A program made the position numbers and the translations under genes. The notes below the pieces were generated by a model. The model was not told the origin of the DNA. It ran no database searches and saw only the letters and a list, made by a program, of their open reading frames with translations. From Kineosporiaceae bacterium (lineage in GTDB: Bacteria; Actinomycetota; Actinomycetes; Actinomycetales; Kineosporiaceae), in assembly GCA_016713225.1 (NCBI GenBank), contig JADJPO010000001.1, positions 744,001-808,000 on the forward strand: 64,000 bases of DNA, in the 5' to 3' direction. Shown piece after piece: positions 8,351-17,108 of the stretch. Numbering within the stretch: the stretch's first letter is position 1; every line of letters begins with the position of its first letter.

Positions 8351-8821
8351 ATGTCGCACCAAACCGCAGCCTCCGTGATCTCGCTCCCGCTGGACGAGGT
8401 CGAGGAGCGTCTCCACGATGTTCAGACCTGGCCCCTGTTCCTGGAGGATCTCGAAGAGATCAGCAAGGCAGGGCATCACCGATACCGCATGGTGATCCGC
8501 AGCGGTCGCACGACCCGTGAGGTGGTTGCTGCGATCACTCATCACCACCGCGAGCATCGCTTCACCTGGAAGGCCCTCGAAGGGCCGATGTACGAGGGTG
8601 AGATCCGGCTGCACGCCGAGGGCGAGAAGCAAACGAAGATCAAACTCCAGTTCACCGCCGATCCGGTCGGCTTCATGTCCGGGCTCGCCGAGTTGTTCGG
8701 GTCGCGCAACGACACCGCAGAGATCGACCTGCGCAAGATGGAGCAGGTGTTGCGCCACGACCACGACCTCGAGCACGAGGTCGAGAAGGACGCCGAGCAC
8801 GAGCTCGAGCACGGTCACTGA
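8351..8821 (+). CDS. SRPBCC (START/polyketide cyclase-like) protein with His/Glu-rich tail
   Basis: Protein of 156 aa, preceded by a strong AGGAGGTG Shine-Dalgarno 6 nt before the ATG. The pattern of strands around TWPLFLEDLEEISK, HHREHRFTWKALEGPMYEGE and KIKLQFTADPVGFM fits the SRPBCC helix-grip fold that binds lipids or other hydrophobic ligands. The end is highly charged (LRHDHDLEHEVEKDAEHELEHGH) and could bind metal. Single gene; ligand unknown. Confidence 0.7.
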   Translation: MSHQTAASVISLPLDEVEERLHDVQTWPLFLEDLEEISKAGHHRYRMVIRSGRTTREVVAAITHHHREHRFTWKALEGPMYEGEIRLHAEGEKQTKIKLQFTADPVGFMSGLAELFGSRNDTAEIDLRKMEQVLRHDHDLEHEVEKDAEHELEHGH

Positions 8822-8915
8822 CCTGACCATCTGACCGGACCATCTGACCGCACGTGTCCCGCGCTCACCCGAGCCACCTCGGGTGAGGTGGCCCGGCCCG
8901 ACTAGGCTCGCGAGC

Positions 8916-10211
8916 GTGAAGGTTCTCGTGCTGGGCTCCGGTGCCCGTGAACATGCCCTGGTCGCCGCCCTGTCCGCCGATGCGGACGTCCGCGACATCG
9001 TTGCAGCCCCGGGCAATCCGGGCATGCCCGTACCCTGTCGGCCGGTCGACGCCGCCGACCCGGATGCCGTCCGGGCTCTGATCGAGGCCGAGGCGAGCGC
9101 CGGCACGGGCTTCGACCTGGTGGTGGTCGGCCCCGAGGCCCCACTGGTCGCCGGGGTGGCGGACGCCGTCCGCGCGGCCGGGGTGCCCTGCTTCGGCCCC
9201 TCCGCCGAGGCCGCCCGGCTCGAGGGCAGCAAGGCCTTCGCCAAGGAGATCATGGCCGCCGCCGGGGTCCCGACGGCCATGGCCCACGTGTGCACCACCC
9301 TCGACGAGGTCGCCGAGGCGCTCGATGCCTTCGGTGCGCCCCACGTGGTCAAGGACGACGGCCTGGCTGCCGGCAAGGGTGTGGTGGTCACCGACGATCG
9401 GGACGCTGCGCTCGCCCACGCGCGCACCTGCCTGGCCGGACGCCCCGACGCTGCCGTGGTCGTCGAGGAGTACCTCGACGGCCCCGAGGTGTCGCTGTTC
9501 GTCCTGTGCGACGGCGAGAGCGCGGTGCCGCTGGCCCCGGCGCAGGACTTCAAGCGCGTGGGTGATGGCGACACCGGGCCGAACACGGGAGGCATGGGCG
9601 CCTACAGCCCGTTACCGTGGGCACCGGCCCACCTGGTCGACAACGTGGTCGATCGGGTGGCGCTGCCCGTGGTGCGCGAGATGGCCCACCGTGGCACCCC
9701 CTTCAGCGGGGTCCTCTACTGCGGCCTGGCGCTCACCGCGCGCGGTCTGCGCGTGGTCGAGTTCAACGTGCGTTTCGGGGACCCCGAGACCCAATCGGTG
9801 CTCGCCCGACTCGCCACCCCGCTCGGCGGGGTGTTGCTCGCCGCGGCCACCGGCGCCCTGGCCGGCCTGGCCCCGCTGCGGTGGCGGGACGCCGCCGCGG
9901 TCACCGTCGTGCTCGCCGCCGACAACTACCCCGCCGCCCCGCGTACCGGTGACGCGATCACCGGCCTGGACGCCGCGGCGTCCGTGACCGGGGCGAGCGT
10001 GCTGCACGCCGGAACGGCGCGCGACCCCGAGGGCCGGTTGGTCTCGGCCGGCGGTCGGGTGCTCTCGGTGGTCGGCCTGGGTGATGATCTGGACGCCGCA
10101 CGAAGCGTTGCGTACGAGGCGATCTCGCGTATCGAGTTGCCGGGGGCGCACTACCGCTCGGATATCGCGGCCGTGGCGGCCGCCGAGTCCTCGGCGGTGG
10201 CCTCGGCATGA
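8916..10211 (+). CDS. purD: Phosphoribosylamine-glycine ligase (GAR synthetase)
   Basis: Step 2 of de novo purine synthesis: 5-phosphoribosylamine + glycine + ATP gives GAR. The 431 aa match the normal length. Seen: the N-terminal motif VLVLGSGAREHAL, the ATP-grasp region with VVEEYLDGPEVSLFV, the TGGMGAYSP signature of PurD, and the metal-binding stretch VVEFNVRFGDPE. GTG start at the conserved N-terminus. The end overlaps purC by 4 bp (ATGA), so the two are probably translationally coupled. Confidence 0.97.
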   Translation: MKVLVLGSGAREHALVAALSADADVRDIVAAPGNPGMPVPCRPVDAADPDAVRALIEAEASAGTGFDLVVVGPEAPLVAGVADAVRAAGVPCFGPSAEAARLEGSKAFAKEIMAAAGVPTAMAHVCTTLDEVAEALDAFGAPHVVKDDGLAAGKGVVVTDDRDAALAHARTCLAGRPDAAVVVEEYLDGPEVSLFVLCDGESAVPLAPAQDFKRVGDGDTGPNTGGMGAYSPLPWAPAHLVDNVVDRVALPVVREMAHRGTPFSGVLYCGLALTARGLRVVEFNVRFGDPETQSVLARLATPLGGVLLAAATGALAGLAPLRWRDAAAVTVVLAADNYPAAPRTGDAITGLDAAASVTGASVLHAGTARDPEGRLVSAGGRVLSVVGLGDDLDAARSVAYEAISRIELPGAHYRSDIAAVAAAESSAVASA

Positions 10212-11197
10212 GCGCCGACGCCGATTCGCCCGTGGCAGAGGCGGATTCGCCGGCGGCCGGGGTGCCGGGGTGGCGCCACGTCTACTCCGGCAAGGTGCGT
10301 GATCTCTACGTACCCGCCGACTCCGCCGACGCCGCCGACGCCGACCGCGTGCTGGTGGTCGCCAGTGATCGCATCTCGGCCTACGACCACGTGCTGGTCA
10401 CGCCGATCCCCGACAAGGGCCGGATTCTCACCGCACTCAGCCTGTGGTGGTTCGAGCGGCTCGCCGGTGTGGTGGCCCATCACGTGCTGACCACCGAGGT
10501 GCCCGCGGCGGTGGCCGGCCGCGCCATGATCTGCCGCCGGCTGGAGATGATCCCGGTGGAGTGCGTCGCCCGGGGCTATCTGACCGGGTCGGGGCTGGCC
10601 GAGTACGTCGCCACGACGAGCGGCGGCGAGGGCGGTCGGGGCGATCGGGGCGGTCAGGGCGGTCAGGGCGGTCAGGTTTGCGGCGTCCGGCTGCCGCCCG
10701 GGTTGCTCGACGGATCGCGATTGCCCGAGCCGATCTTCACCCCGGCCACCAAGGCCCCGATGGGTGAGCACGACGAGAACGTCACTTATGACCAGGTGGT
10801 TGCGAGGGTCGGGCAGCCGACCGCAGCGCGGATTCGTGAGCTGACCCTGACCGTCTACGCGACGGCCGAGAAGATCGCCCGCGATCGCGGAATCCTGGTG
10901 GCCGACACCAAGTTCGAGTTCGGCGTCGGTGCCGGTGCCGGTGACATCATGCTCGGCGACGAGGTGCTGACCCCGGACTCCTCGCGGTTCTGGCCGGCCG
11001 ACGGCTGGCAGCCCGGGCGGGCTCAGCCCAGCTTCGACAAGCAGTTCGTCCGCGACTGGCTGACCTCGGCGTCGTCCGGGTGGGACCGCCATGGCGACCA
11101 GGCGCCGCCGCCCCTACCCGAGGACGTCGTCGAACGCACCCGCGCCCGGTACGTCGAGGCCTACGAGCGGCTCACCGGCCGGCGCTGGACGAACTGA
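10208..11197 (+). CDS. purC: SAICAR synthetase with Gly-rich insertion
   Basis: Converts CAIR + aspartate + ATP to SAICAR in purine synthesis. Seen: YSGKVRDLY, ASDRISAYDHVL, the PVECVARGYLTGSGLAEY block, KFEFGV and the DSSRFW/FDKQFVRDWL region. At 329 aa it is longer than the usual 290-300 because of a low-complexity Gly/Gln/Arg insertion after LAEYVATTSGG (about residues 138-156), encoded by GGCGGTCAG-type repeats. The insert lies after LTGSGLAEY, where family members have a surface loop. It overlaps the purD end and its own end overlaps the convergent amidotransferase gene by 26 bp. Confidence 0.97.
   Translation: MSADADSPVAEADSPAAGVPGWRHVYSGKVRDLYVPADSADAADADRVLVVASDRISAYDHVLVTPIPDKGRILTALSLWWFERLAGVVAHHVLTTEVPAAVAGRAMICRRLEMIPVECVARGYLTGSGLAEYVATTSGGEGGRGDRGGQGGQGGQVCGVRLPPGLLDGSRLPEPIFTPATKAPMGEHDENVTYDQVVARVGQPTAARIRELTLTVYATAEKIARDRGILVADTKFEFGVGAGAGDIMLGDEVLTPDSSRFWPADGWQPGRAQPSFDKQFVRDWLTSASSGWDRHGDQAPPPLPEDVVERTRARYVEAYERLTGRRWTN
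10621..10677 (+). repeat. 9-bp GGCGGTCAG-type repeats inside purC
   Basis: Six or so imperfect units (GGCGGTCGG, GGCGATCGG, then GGCGGTCAG three times) make an in-frame array encoding Gly-Gly-Gln / Gly-Asp-Arg. Because 9 bp is a whole number of codons, copy-number changes stay in frame. Confidence 0.75.
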
Positions 11198-11972
11198 GCA
11201 CCTCTGCGGACGGCGTGGCGCCGGACCCGGGCGAGTCCTCGGTGCCGGCATACCGCGCCACGAAGGCGCGCAACAGGGCGGGCGGGTGAGTGACGTCGCT
11301 GGCCCGGGCCATGGCCTTGATCTCGTCGGCCTGTTCGGGGGGAAAGTACCCGGCGTGCTTGTAGACCTCCACCCGGGTACTCAGCCCGTCGACGTCCAGC
11401 TCGGGGTGGAACTGGGTGGCGTAGACGTTGCGGCCCACCCGGAACAGCTGCACCGGGCAGGTGGGTGAGCCGGCGAGCAGGACGGCGTGGTCGGGCAGCA
11501 CACTGACCGCCTCCTTGTGCCCGACGAAGGCGTCGAAGCTGTCCGGCAGCTCGGTCAGCAACGGATCGGCCCGGCCGTCGCGGGTCAGGGTGATCCGGAC
11601 GGCGCCCACCGGCTCGGCGTAGGTCCGGTCGATCACCGCCCCCTGATGCGCGCCCAGGGTCCCGATGCCGTAACAGGCCCCCAGGAACGGGAAGTCCGCG
11701 GCCACGACCTCGTCGAGCAGCCGGCGCAGGTCGGCCTCGACACGCCGCTGAACCGTCGACTTGGCCTCCTCGGGGTCGCTGGAGTTGAACGGTCCGCCGC
11801 CGAGCAGGATGCCGGAGTAGTCCGCCAGCTCGATCGGCCCCAACGGGTCACGCTCGAGGCGGTGGCGCACCAGGTGGCGTTCCGCCAGGCCCGCGAAGTG
11901 CTGGAAGGCCTGGTACTCGTTGTCCGCGGCGGCGTCTTCGGCGCGCGTGGCCAGCAGCAGGAACGGTTTCAC
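11172..11972 (-). CDS. Class I glutamine amidotransferase (GMP synthase-like GATase domain protein)
   Basis: Stand-alone GATase-1 of 266 aa. The triad is visible: nucleophile C100 in FLGACYGIG, and H189/E191 in ATQFHPELD. The oxyanion-type GGGPFN is at about 58-63. Free-standing proteins of this group include amidotransferases and gamma-glutamyl hydrolases of unknown substrate; no synthetase partner is encoded next to it. GTG start chosen at the first residues that fit the fold (VKPFLLLATR); longer in-frame sequence upstream is unlikely to be protein. Convergent with purC with a 26-bp overlap. Confidence 0.85.
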   Translation of the reverse strand: MKPFLLLATRAEDAAADNEYQAFQHFAGLAERHLVRHRLERDPLGPIELADYSGILLGGGPFNSSDPEEAKSTVQRRVEADLRRLLDEVVAADFPFLGACYGIGTLGAHQGAVIDRTYAEPVGAVRITLTRDGRADPLLTELPDSFDAFVGHKEAVSVLPDHAVLLAGSPTCPVQLFRVGRNVYATQFHPELDVDGLSTRVEVYKHAGYFPPEQADEIKAMARASDVTHPPALLRAFVARYAGTEDSPGSGATPSAEVLSSSSAGR

Positions 11973-12024
11973 GTCGGTCAGCCTAGATCCCGCTGCGGGT
12001 CGTGCCCCACCTGGGCCGGCGCGG

Positions 12025-12699
12025 TCAGCTCCGGACCGGCTGATCGGAGTCGAGGTCGATCGGTGCAGAGCCGTCCAGCACCGGCATGCCGAGCAGCTGG
12101 GTGAGCCAGTGCGCCGCCGAGCGCCGTCCGTACGGCGACAGGGCCGCGTCATGGACGGCCAGCACGGCGCGTGGGGCCACTGCGCGGGCGAAGTCGATCG
12201 CCGCCCCGAGCGAGAGCCACGAGCCGCTCACGGGCAGCGCCAGGACGTCGACCGTGCCGCTGCCGCGGGGAGGGACGGCGTCCAGGGCGTCCCCGGGGTG
12301 GAACACCGTGCTGCCGCCGGGGCTGCGCAGCAGCAACCCGATGTTGCCGATGCGGGGCGCCTCGGGATGCACCGGGGCGTGCAGCCCGCCGAGGGCGGAC
12401 ACCTCGAATCCGGCCACGGTGACAGCCTGGCCCGGGTGCAGCCCCCGGGCCTCGATCCCCACCCTGGTCAGATCGCCGGCGGCCTCCGGCTCGGTGATCA
12501 ACACCGCGGTGGTGTTGCCGTCCAGCAACACCGGCAGCCGCTCGGCGTCCAGGTGATCGCTGTGGCCGTGAGTGATCAGGACGGCGTCCAGATCCGTGAG
12601 TTCCTCGGCACCGGGGGACATCGAGCCCGGATCGATCAGGACCCGGCTACCGCCGTCCTCCAGCAACAGACAGGAATGTCCGAGATGGGTCAACCGCAT
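12025..12699 (-). CDS. UlaG-like metal-dependent hydrolase (metallo-beta-lactamase fold)
   Basis: Protein of 224 aa with MRLTHLGHSCLLLE, the metal motif THGHSDH, FHPGDAL and a C-terminal AVHDAALSPYG histidine. This set is typical of the UlaG/YtnP-like 'L-ascorbate-6-P lactonase' group, most members of which have no proven substrate. ATG 12699 directly precedes the conserved start; a GGGGG run just upstream is a weak ribosome site. It precedes the amidotransferase on the same strand by 52 bp, so the two may be cotranscribed. Confidence 0.85.
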   Translation of the reverse strand: MRLTHLGHSCLLLEDGGSRVLIDPGSMSPGAEELTDLDAVLITHGHSDHLDAERLPVLLDGNTTAVLITEPEAAGDLTRVGIEARGLHPGQAVTVAGFEVSALGGLHAPVHPEAPRIGNIGLLLRSPGGSTVFHPGDALDAVPPRGSGTVDVLALPVSGSWLSLGAAIDFARAVAPRAVLAVHDAALSPYGRRSAAHWLTQLLGMPVLDGSAPIDLDSDQPVRS

Positions 12700-12867
12700 A
12701 CCCCCACACAAGCACCGTGCGGCCCGAGCAGACAGGGCACGACGTCGCGCGACCCGCCGCTGTGATCGACGACCGGGTCAAGCGTCGAGGCCGGTCTGCC
12801 GACATCTCGAAGCAGGTCTGTTCCGCGGGCGACACGGCAGTGAGCGGGGGGTGAGAGGGCGGTGGTG

Positions 12868-13848
12868 ATGCGCGGGCGCACGAGGTCCGCCGCGGCCGGC
12901 TCCACACTGCTCGCTGCCCTGGTGATGTCGCTCGGATTCCTGTTCGCCTTCGCCGACCCGGCAGCCGCCCGCCCGGCACAGGTGAGCATCGCCATCTTCG
13001 ATGACGACGCCGACCGGGCGATGTTCCCGGGTCTGAACCTGGCGCCGGATCACACGTACACCCAGTGCCTGCGCATCCAGGCCCAGGCGCTCGAGCCGCA
13101 GGACTCGGTGCGTCTCGCCGCGGTGGACGTGGCGGGCACCCTGGCCGCTCACCTGCAGCTGACGGTCGAGCTCGGGGACGGCGCCCGCTACGGCGACTGC
13201 GCGGGCTTCACCGGCGCCGTCCTGTTCCAGGGATCGCTGGCCGACCTGGCCGCCTCCGGCACCCGGGGCGTGGCCACCGGGTGGACGCCGGACGCCGACC
13301 CGGCCCGGTCGTTCCGGGTGACCGTCGCGCTGGACGCCTCGACCCCCCAGGGCGTCACCGCCGAGGGCAGCTTCGTCTGGCAGCTGACCTCGAACGCTTC
13401 CCCGGAGGTCACCCCGACCACCCCGACACCCACGCCGACACCGACGACGACACCGACGACGGCCACGCCCACGACGCCCACGACGACCAGCACGACCGAC
13501 CCGACCGACCCGACGCCGTCCGTGACACCCGAGAGCAGCCCGTCGCCGACCACGCGCCCGACCGTGCCGGGCGGCGGATCCTCCTCGGGCGGCGGCTCGA
13601 GCATCGAGCCGGATCTGACCCTGGGCCGCGCGCTGGCCCGGGTTCAGGAGGTGAGTCGTCAGGTCGCGGTGACCGTCGGCGCCGTCGTCTCCCGGCCGCA
13701 GTACCCCCTGCTGGCCCTGCTCTTCGCCCTGGCCTTCCTGATCGTGCAGGACCGCATCGACCGGCGTGACCCCAAACTCGCCGTCAGCTCGGTTCGCCAA
13801 CGGGACAACGAGGTCTCCTTTCCCGACCGATTCGGTGGTGCGCTGTGA
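12868..13848 (+). CDS. Membrane-anchored, wall-spanning TasA/camelysin-like surface protein
   Basis: Protein of 326 aa. Signal peptide at 1-33 (LLAALVMSLGFLFAFADPAAA), then a domain of about 150 residues that aligns with the secreted TasA-like protein at 16041: SIAIFDDDADRAMF against SVAISDNDSNVAMF, both with two cysteines in matching places (YTQC, YGDC here; GTKC, NANC there). A Thr/Pro-rich stretch then spans the wall and a C-terminal membrane segment (YPLLALLFALAFLIVQD) with a positive tail anchors it. ATG chosen for GAGAGGG upstream. Overlaps the GGDEF gene by GTGA. It may anchor fibres of the secreted homologue to the cell (inference). Confidence 0.75.
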   Translation: MRGRTRSAAAGSTLLAALVMSLGFLFAFADPAAARPAQVSIAIFDDDADRAMFPGLNLAPDHTYTQCLRIQAQALEPQDSVRLAAVDVAGTLAAHLQLTVELGDGARYGDCAGFTGAVLFQGSLADLAASGTRGVATGWTPDADPARSFRVTVALDASTPQGVTAEGSFVWQLTSNASPEVTPTTPTPTPTPTTTPTTATPTTPTTTSTTDPTDPTPSVTPESSPSPTTRPTVPGGGSSSGGGSSIEPDLTLGRALARVQEVSRQVAVTVGAVVSRPQYPLLALLFALAFLIVQDRIDRRDPKLAVSSVRQRDNEVSFPDRFGGAL

Positions 13849-15413
13849 ACTCTGCTCCCGCTCGACGCTCCGGCATCGAGGTGGCCCCGCTCTCGCAGCG
13901 GACAGCCGCCATGGCGTTCTTCCGCCTCGCGGCGGTCGTCGTCCTCGGGGTGTTGGGCGGCCTGCAGACGGACCTGACCGCCGGCGACGCCTGGGTGGTC
14001 GGTGGCTACGTGATCTCGACCGGCCTGCTCTCGGCGGTGGTCTGGACCCGGTTCACCACCCTGGCGGTGAAGGCATTCGGCGTCAGCCTGCTGCTGGACG
14101 GCGTGTTCGTGCAGTACGCGCACGACCGTCTGGGGCACGGGCTGGCCACCGACACCGTGGTGGCGGCCTTTCTCGTCGCCGTATGTCTGTTGGCGTCCTT
14201 TCGCACCGGCCTGAAGCTGGCCGTCTGGCAGTCCCTGATGCTCGTGATCGCCTGGCGCGGTGAGGAGAGTGGGCTGTTCCCGCGCGTCCCGGGGACGCCC
14301 GGAATCAGTCGCGAGATCCTCGTGGTCACCGACACCCTGGTGCTCTGGCTGGTGGTGATCGTGACCTCGGTGGCGGCCTCCATCAACGAACGCGAACTGC
14401 GGCGTCGGCGCTACGACGCCGAGTCGTTGGAACGGTTGGCCTCCGCGCTGCTCACCGACGAGACCCCCGGTGCCGTCACCGAGCGGCTGCGGGACTTCGT
14501 GGTCGACGAGCTCGGCGCCTCGCGGGCCGTGGTCCGTCACCGACTCGCCCAGGACGACACGGCGTCGGCCTACCTCGACCTGGCGGCCACCCGCCCCGGG
14601 GCCACCCTGGCGCTGCGCCTGGATCCCCGACTCGACCCCGATCTGGCCGCCGAACTGCCCGGCGCGCGCCGGTTGGCGGCGATCCCGTTGCGGGGATCGA
14701 GCGAGGGGCGGCAACAGTTCCTGGTCTTGGACTTCGGCCCCAGCCGGTGGCGCAGTCATCGGGTGGAGCGCCGGGTGATCGAGGCGGCGACGCAGGCCGC
14801 CGCCACCGCGGCCCTGGCCCTGGCTCGCGCTCAGCTGATGGAACAGGCCCAGCGCGCCGCCGTGACCGACGGACTGACCGGCGTGGCCAACCGCCGGGCC
14901 TTCGACACCGCTCTCGCCGAACACGAACGGGCCTGGCGCGAGCGGGCGACGCCGTTCGTCCTGGTCCTCGTCGACGTCGACTTCTTCAAGAAGGTCAACG
15001 ACGTCCACGGTCACCCGGTGGGTGACCAGGTGCTGGCGGCGGTGGCACGCGTGCTCACCGAGCAGGCCGGGGCACGGGCCTTCGTCGCCCGCTACGGCGG
15101 CGAGGAGTTCGCGATGATCATGCCCGGCATGGACACCGCCGCCGCGGCGGTCCTGGCCGACCGGGTTCGTCTCGGCCTACCCCTGGCGGACTCGCCGGTG
15201 AAGGTGACCGCCAGCATGGGGGTCGCCGGTGTGCCCGAGGACGCCGACGGCATCGAGGCCGTGATCCGCGCGGCCGACGACGCCCTCTTGCTGGCCAAGC
15301 GCACCGGCCGCAACCGGGTGGTCATCGCCGGTCCGGACACCCAGACGGCCTTGCAGGCGCACCTGGCGGCCGAGGCCCAGAGCCCGGCGGCTCAGGACTC
15401 CTCGGGCCGTTGA
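13845..15413 (+). CDS. Membrane diguanylate cyclase (MASE-like membrane part, GAF-like, GGDEF)
   Basis: Protein of 522 aa that should make c-di-GMP from two GTP. Residues about 20-185 hold five or six membrane segments, about 190-325 a GAF-like region (ESLERLASALLTDETPGAVTERL), and about 335-505 the GGDEF domain with LVDVDFFKKVNDVHGHPVGD and an intact GGEEF at 418-422. The RxxD inhibitory site expected five residues before GGEEF is absent, so product inhibition by the usual I-site is unlikely. Cotranscribed with the anchored TasA-like gene by a 4-bp overlap. Beside an exopolysaccharide locus, control of matrix production is the likely role (inference). Confidence 0.92.
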   Translation: MNSAPARRSGIEVAPLSQRTAAMAFFRLAAVVVLGVLGGLQTDLTAGDAWVVGGYVISTGLLSAVVWTRFTTLAVKAFGVSLLLDGVFVQYAHDRLGHGLATDTVVAAFLVAVCLLASFRTGLKLAVWQSLMLVIAWRGEESGLFPRVPGTPGISREILVVTDTLVLWLVVIVTSVAASINERELRRRRYDAESLERLASALLTDETPGAVTERLRDFVVDELGASRAVVRHRLAQDDTASAYLDLAATRPGATLALRLDPRLDPDLAAELPGARRLAAIPLRGSSEGRQQFLVLDFGPSRWRSHRVERRVIEAATQAAATAALALARAQLMEQAQRAAVTDGLTGVANRRAFDTALAEHERAWRERATPFVLVLVDVDFFKKVNDVHGHPVGDQVLAAVARVLTEQAGARAFVARYGGEEFAMIMPGMDTAAAAVLADRVRLGLPLADSPVKVTASMGVAGVPEDADGIEAVIRAADDALLLAKRTGRNRVVIAGPDTQTALQAHLAAEAQSPAAQDSSGR

Positions 15414-16009
15414 CGCCCGCGTGAGGCCACGAACACCAGGGCGGCGCAGCCGGTCGTGATCAGCCAGAGCCGGGAGGTCTGGTCGGCCCGGCCGTGCTGC
15501 AGCAGGGCCAGTCGTCCGGCCGCCGGCACCACGAGGCGCCCCACCCCGAGCAGTTCATCGGTGGTGTGCAGTTCGGAGTCCATGCTCGGGTTGGCATCGC
15601 CCTGGGTACGGAAGCGTCCGTCCGGCTCGACCCGCACGATGCGGTGCACCACCCGTCCGGTCGCGGTGTAGGGGTCGCTGAGCAGCACCACCTGTCCGCG
15701 TGCCGGTGCCTTCGTGGGCGGCGCGAACAGGACGACGTCGCCCGGATCGATCCAGGGTGCCATCGAGCCGGTGACCACCAAGGTGGGATGCCAGCCGATG
15801 ACGAGCGGCGCCAGGGACCAGCCGATCAGGGAACAGACCACCAGCAACCAGCTCGTCGCCGCCGTGTTCAGCAGTGACCAGACGGCCCCACCCAACCCAC
15901 CGCCCAGCCCGCCGACCCGGTCGGCGGCGCCGTCCGGGTCGGGTCGCTCGGCTGGGTCGCCACGGCCGCCCGGCAGCACGGTCACCTGCGGGGGCACCCC
16001 GCCCGTCAT
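15392..16009 (-). CDS. ER/SipW-type signal peptidase I
   Basis: Membrane Ser peptidase of 205 aa with nucleophile S82 in TGSMAPWIDPGDVV. H122 (GRVVHRIV) stands where bacterial-type enzymes have the Lys; this Ser/His pair marks the ER/SipW-type branch. One membrane segment precedes the active site (about 46-72) and another ends the protein (LWLITTGCAALVFVA), as in SipW. In Bacillus, SipW-type peptidases mature TasA and TapA. Here the TasA-like gene lies immediately upstream on the same strand (31-bp gap), so this enzyme probably processes it. The ATG has only a weak ribosome site. The 3' end overlaps the GGDEF gene by 22 bp. Confidence 0.88.
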   Translation of the reverse strand: MTGGVPPQVTVLPGGRGDPAERPDPDGAADRVGGLGGGLGGAVWSLLNTAATSWLLVVCSLIGWSLAPLVIGWHPTLVVTGSMAPWIDPGDVVLFAPPTKAPARGQVVLLSDPYTATGRVVHRIVRVEPDGRFRTQGDANPSMDSELHTTDELLGVGRLVVPAAGRLALLQHGRADQTSRLWLITTGCAALVFVASRGRQRPEES

Positions 16010-16040
16010 GGTCGGTGTACCGATCGGACAGCGCGCCGGA

Positions 16041-16622
16041 TCAGGTGTTCTGGGCTTCCCAGGTGAAGGTCAGCGCGGAGCTCTTGCCCATGGCGTTGTT
16101 GTCGTCCTGCAACGTCCAGACGAAGCGGAAGGTCTTGGTGGCGTTGGATCCACCCGTCGGCGCCCAGCTGGACACGCCGGTGGCGTAGCCGGTGCTCGCG
16201 GCGGCGAAGGCGTCCAGCGTCGCGCTGTGCAAGCTCGCGGTGGAGCTGAAGTCGGAGCAGTTGGCGTTCGCTCCGCTGCCCTCCTGCACGGTCAGGTCGA
16301 GGTACTGCCCCAAGCCGGTGTCGGTGTAGCTGGTGCCGTACAGCGTGACCGCGGCGTCGAGCGAGCCGGTGTAGGTGACGACGATGCACTTCGTGCCGGT
16401 GTCACCCGGCTTGAGGCCGGTCACCGAGAACATCGCGACATTGCTGTCGTTGTCGCTGATCGCCACGGATCCGGTCTGCCACGAGTTGACCCCGTTGGTC
16501 GTGGTGGCACTGAAGGCGGCATTGGACGCCTGGTACACGACGGCGCTGCTCGCGAGCAGCGCCAGCGGAACCAGGACAGCGATGCCCGGTCGGTGCCGCC
16601 GTCGGGTGCTGTGCTCGGCCAT
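16041..16622 (-). CDS. Secreted TasA/CalY (camelysin)-like protein
   Basis: Protein of 193 aa with an AGGAGG ribosome site 6 nt before the ATG. It has a basic start (RRRHRPG), a hydrophobic core (IAVLVPLALLASSAVV), and a cleavage region SNAAFSATTTN typical of TasA/camelysin proteins processed by SipW-type peptidases. The mature part is beta-rich with SVAISDNDSNVAMF and two cysteines (GTKC, NANC). TasA proteins form matrix fibres in Bacillus; camelysin was described as a peptidase. Likely first gene of an operon with the signal peptidase. Its role as a fibre subunit in this actinomycete is inference. Confidence 0.8.
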   Translation of the reverse strand: MAEHSTRRRHRPGIAVLVPLALLASSAVVYQASNAAFSATTTNGVNSWQTGSVAISDNDSNVAMFSVTGLKPGDTGTKCIVVTYTGSLDAAVTLYGTSYTDTGLGQYLDLTVQEGSGANANCSDFSSTASLHSATLDAFAAASTGYATGVSSWAPTGGSNATKTFRFVWTLQDDNNAMGKSSALTFTWEAQNT

Positions 16623-17108
16623 GTCGATCCTCCTCGGGGCCACGCGGTAGGCGTGTTGGGGCCCGTCGAGATGTGTCATCGGTCGATGGCGCGACGAAAT
16701 GCAGTCCGGGGACGTGACGTTGTCGACGATCCATCGCAGCGACACCCGAATGGCCCAGCGCCGGCCGGCGCGAACCCTGACAGCCCGCCGTGTCGACCCT
16801 GTGAACCCGTGGCCACGGGGCGCCCGATGGAGCGGCGCCCGGTGACCTGGTTCGGCTGCCGAGCACGGCCCGAGACCCTCGGTGTCAGGTTCCCCCGAGA
16901 ATTGGCGTACTTTGCCCGCGCGGGACGTGATGAACGGGCAGGCTGGGGGTGTACGAACGGTGCACTCGCGCAACTCGACAGCACCATGGGTGGAACGCAG
17001 GTTTGGCGAAGCGCGATCACATCCGGTGTGATGAAGGTCGTGGTGCACGAAAGGACCGTGGACGCTGCCCCACTGACGGGGTACTCGGTGGGCGACGTGG
17101 GAGAGAGC
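16623..17108. other. Intergenic region between divergent TasA-like and glycosyltransferase genes
   Basis: 486 bp with no convincing gene. It must carry the promoters of the secreted TasA-like gene and of the exopolysaccharide operon. An AT-richer patch around 16890-16915 (GAGAATTGGCGTACTTTG) may mark a promoter, but no reliable -35/-10 pair was identified. Confidence 0.4.

Noticed and set aside
13431..13560. Repeated ACG/CCG-rich DNA in the anchored TasA-like gene, considered as a CRISPR or satellite.
   Set aside because: It encodes a Thr/Pro wall-spanning stretch in frame, with no spacers or regular unit.
15714..17108. The long open upstream extension of the glycosyltransferase at 17109.
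   Set aside because: It runs antisense through the signal peptidase and TasA-like genes; only the part from about 17109 shows a glycosyltransferase fold.
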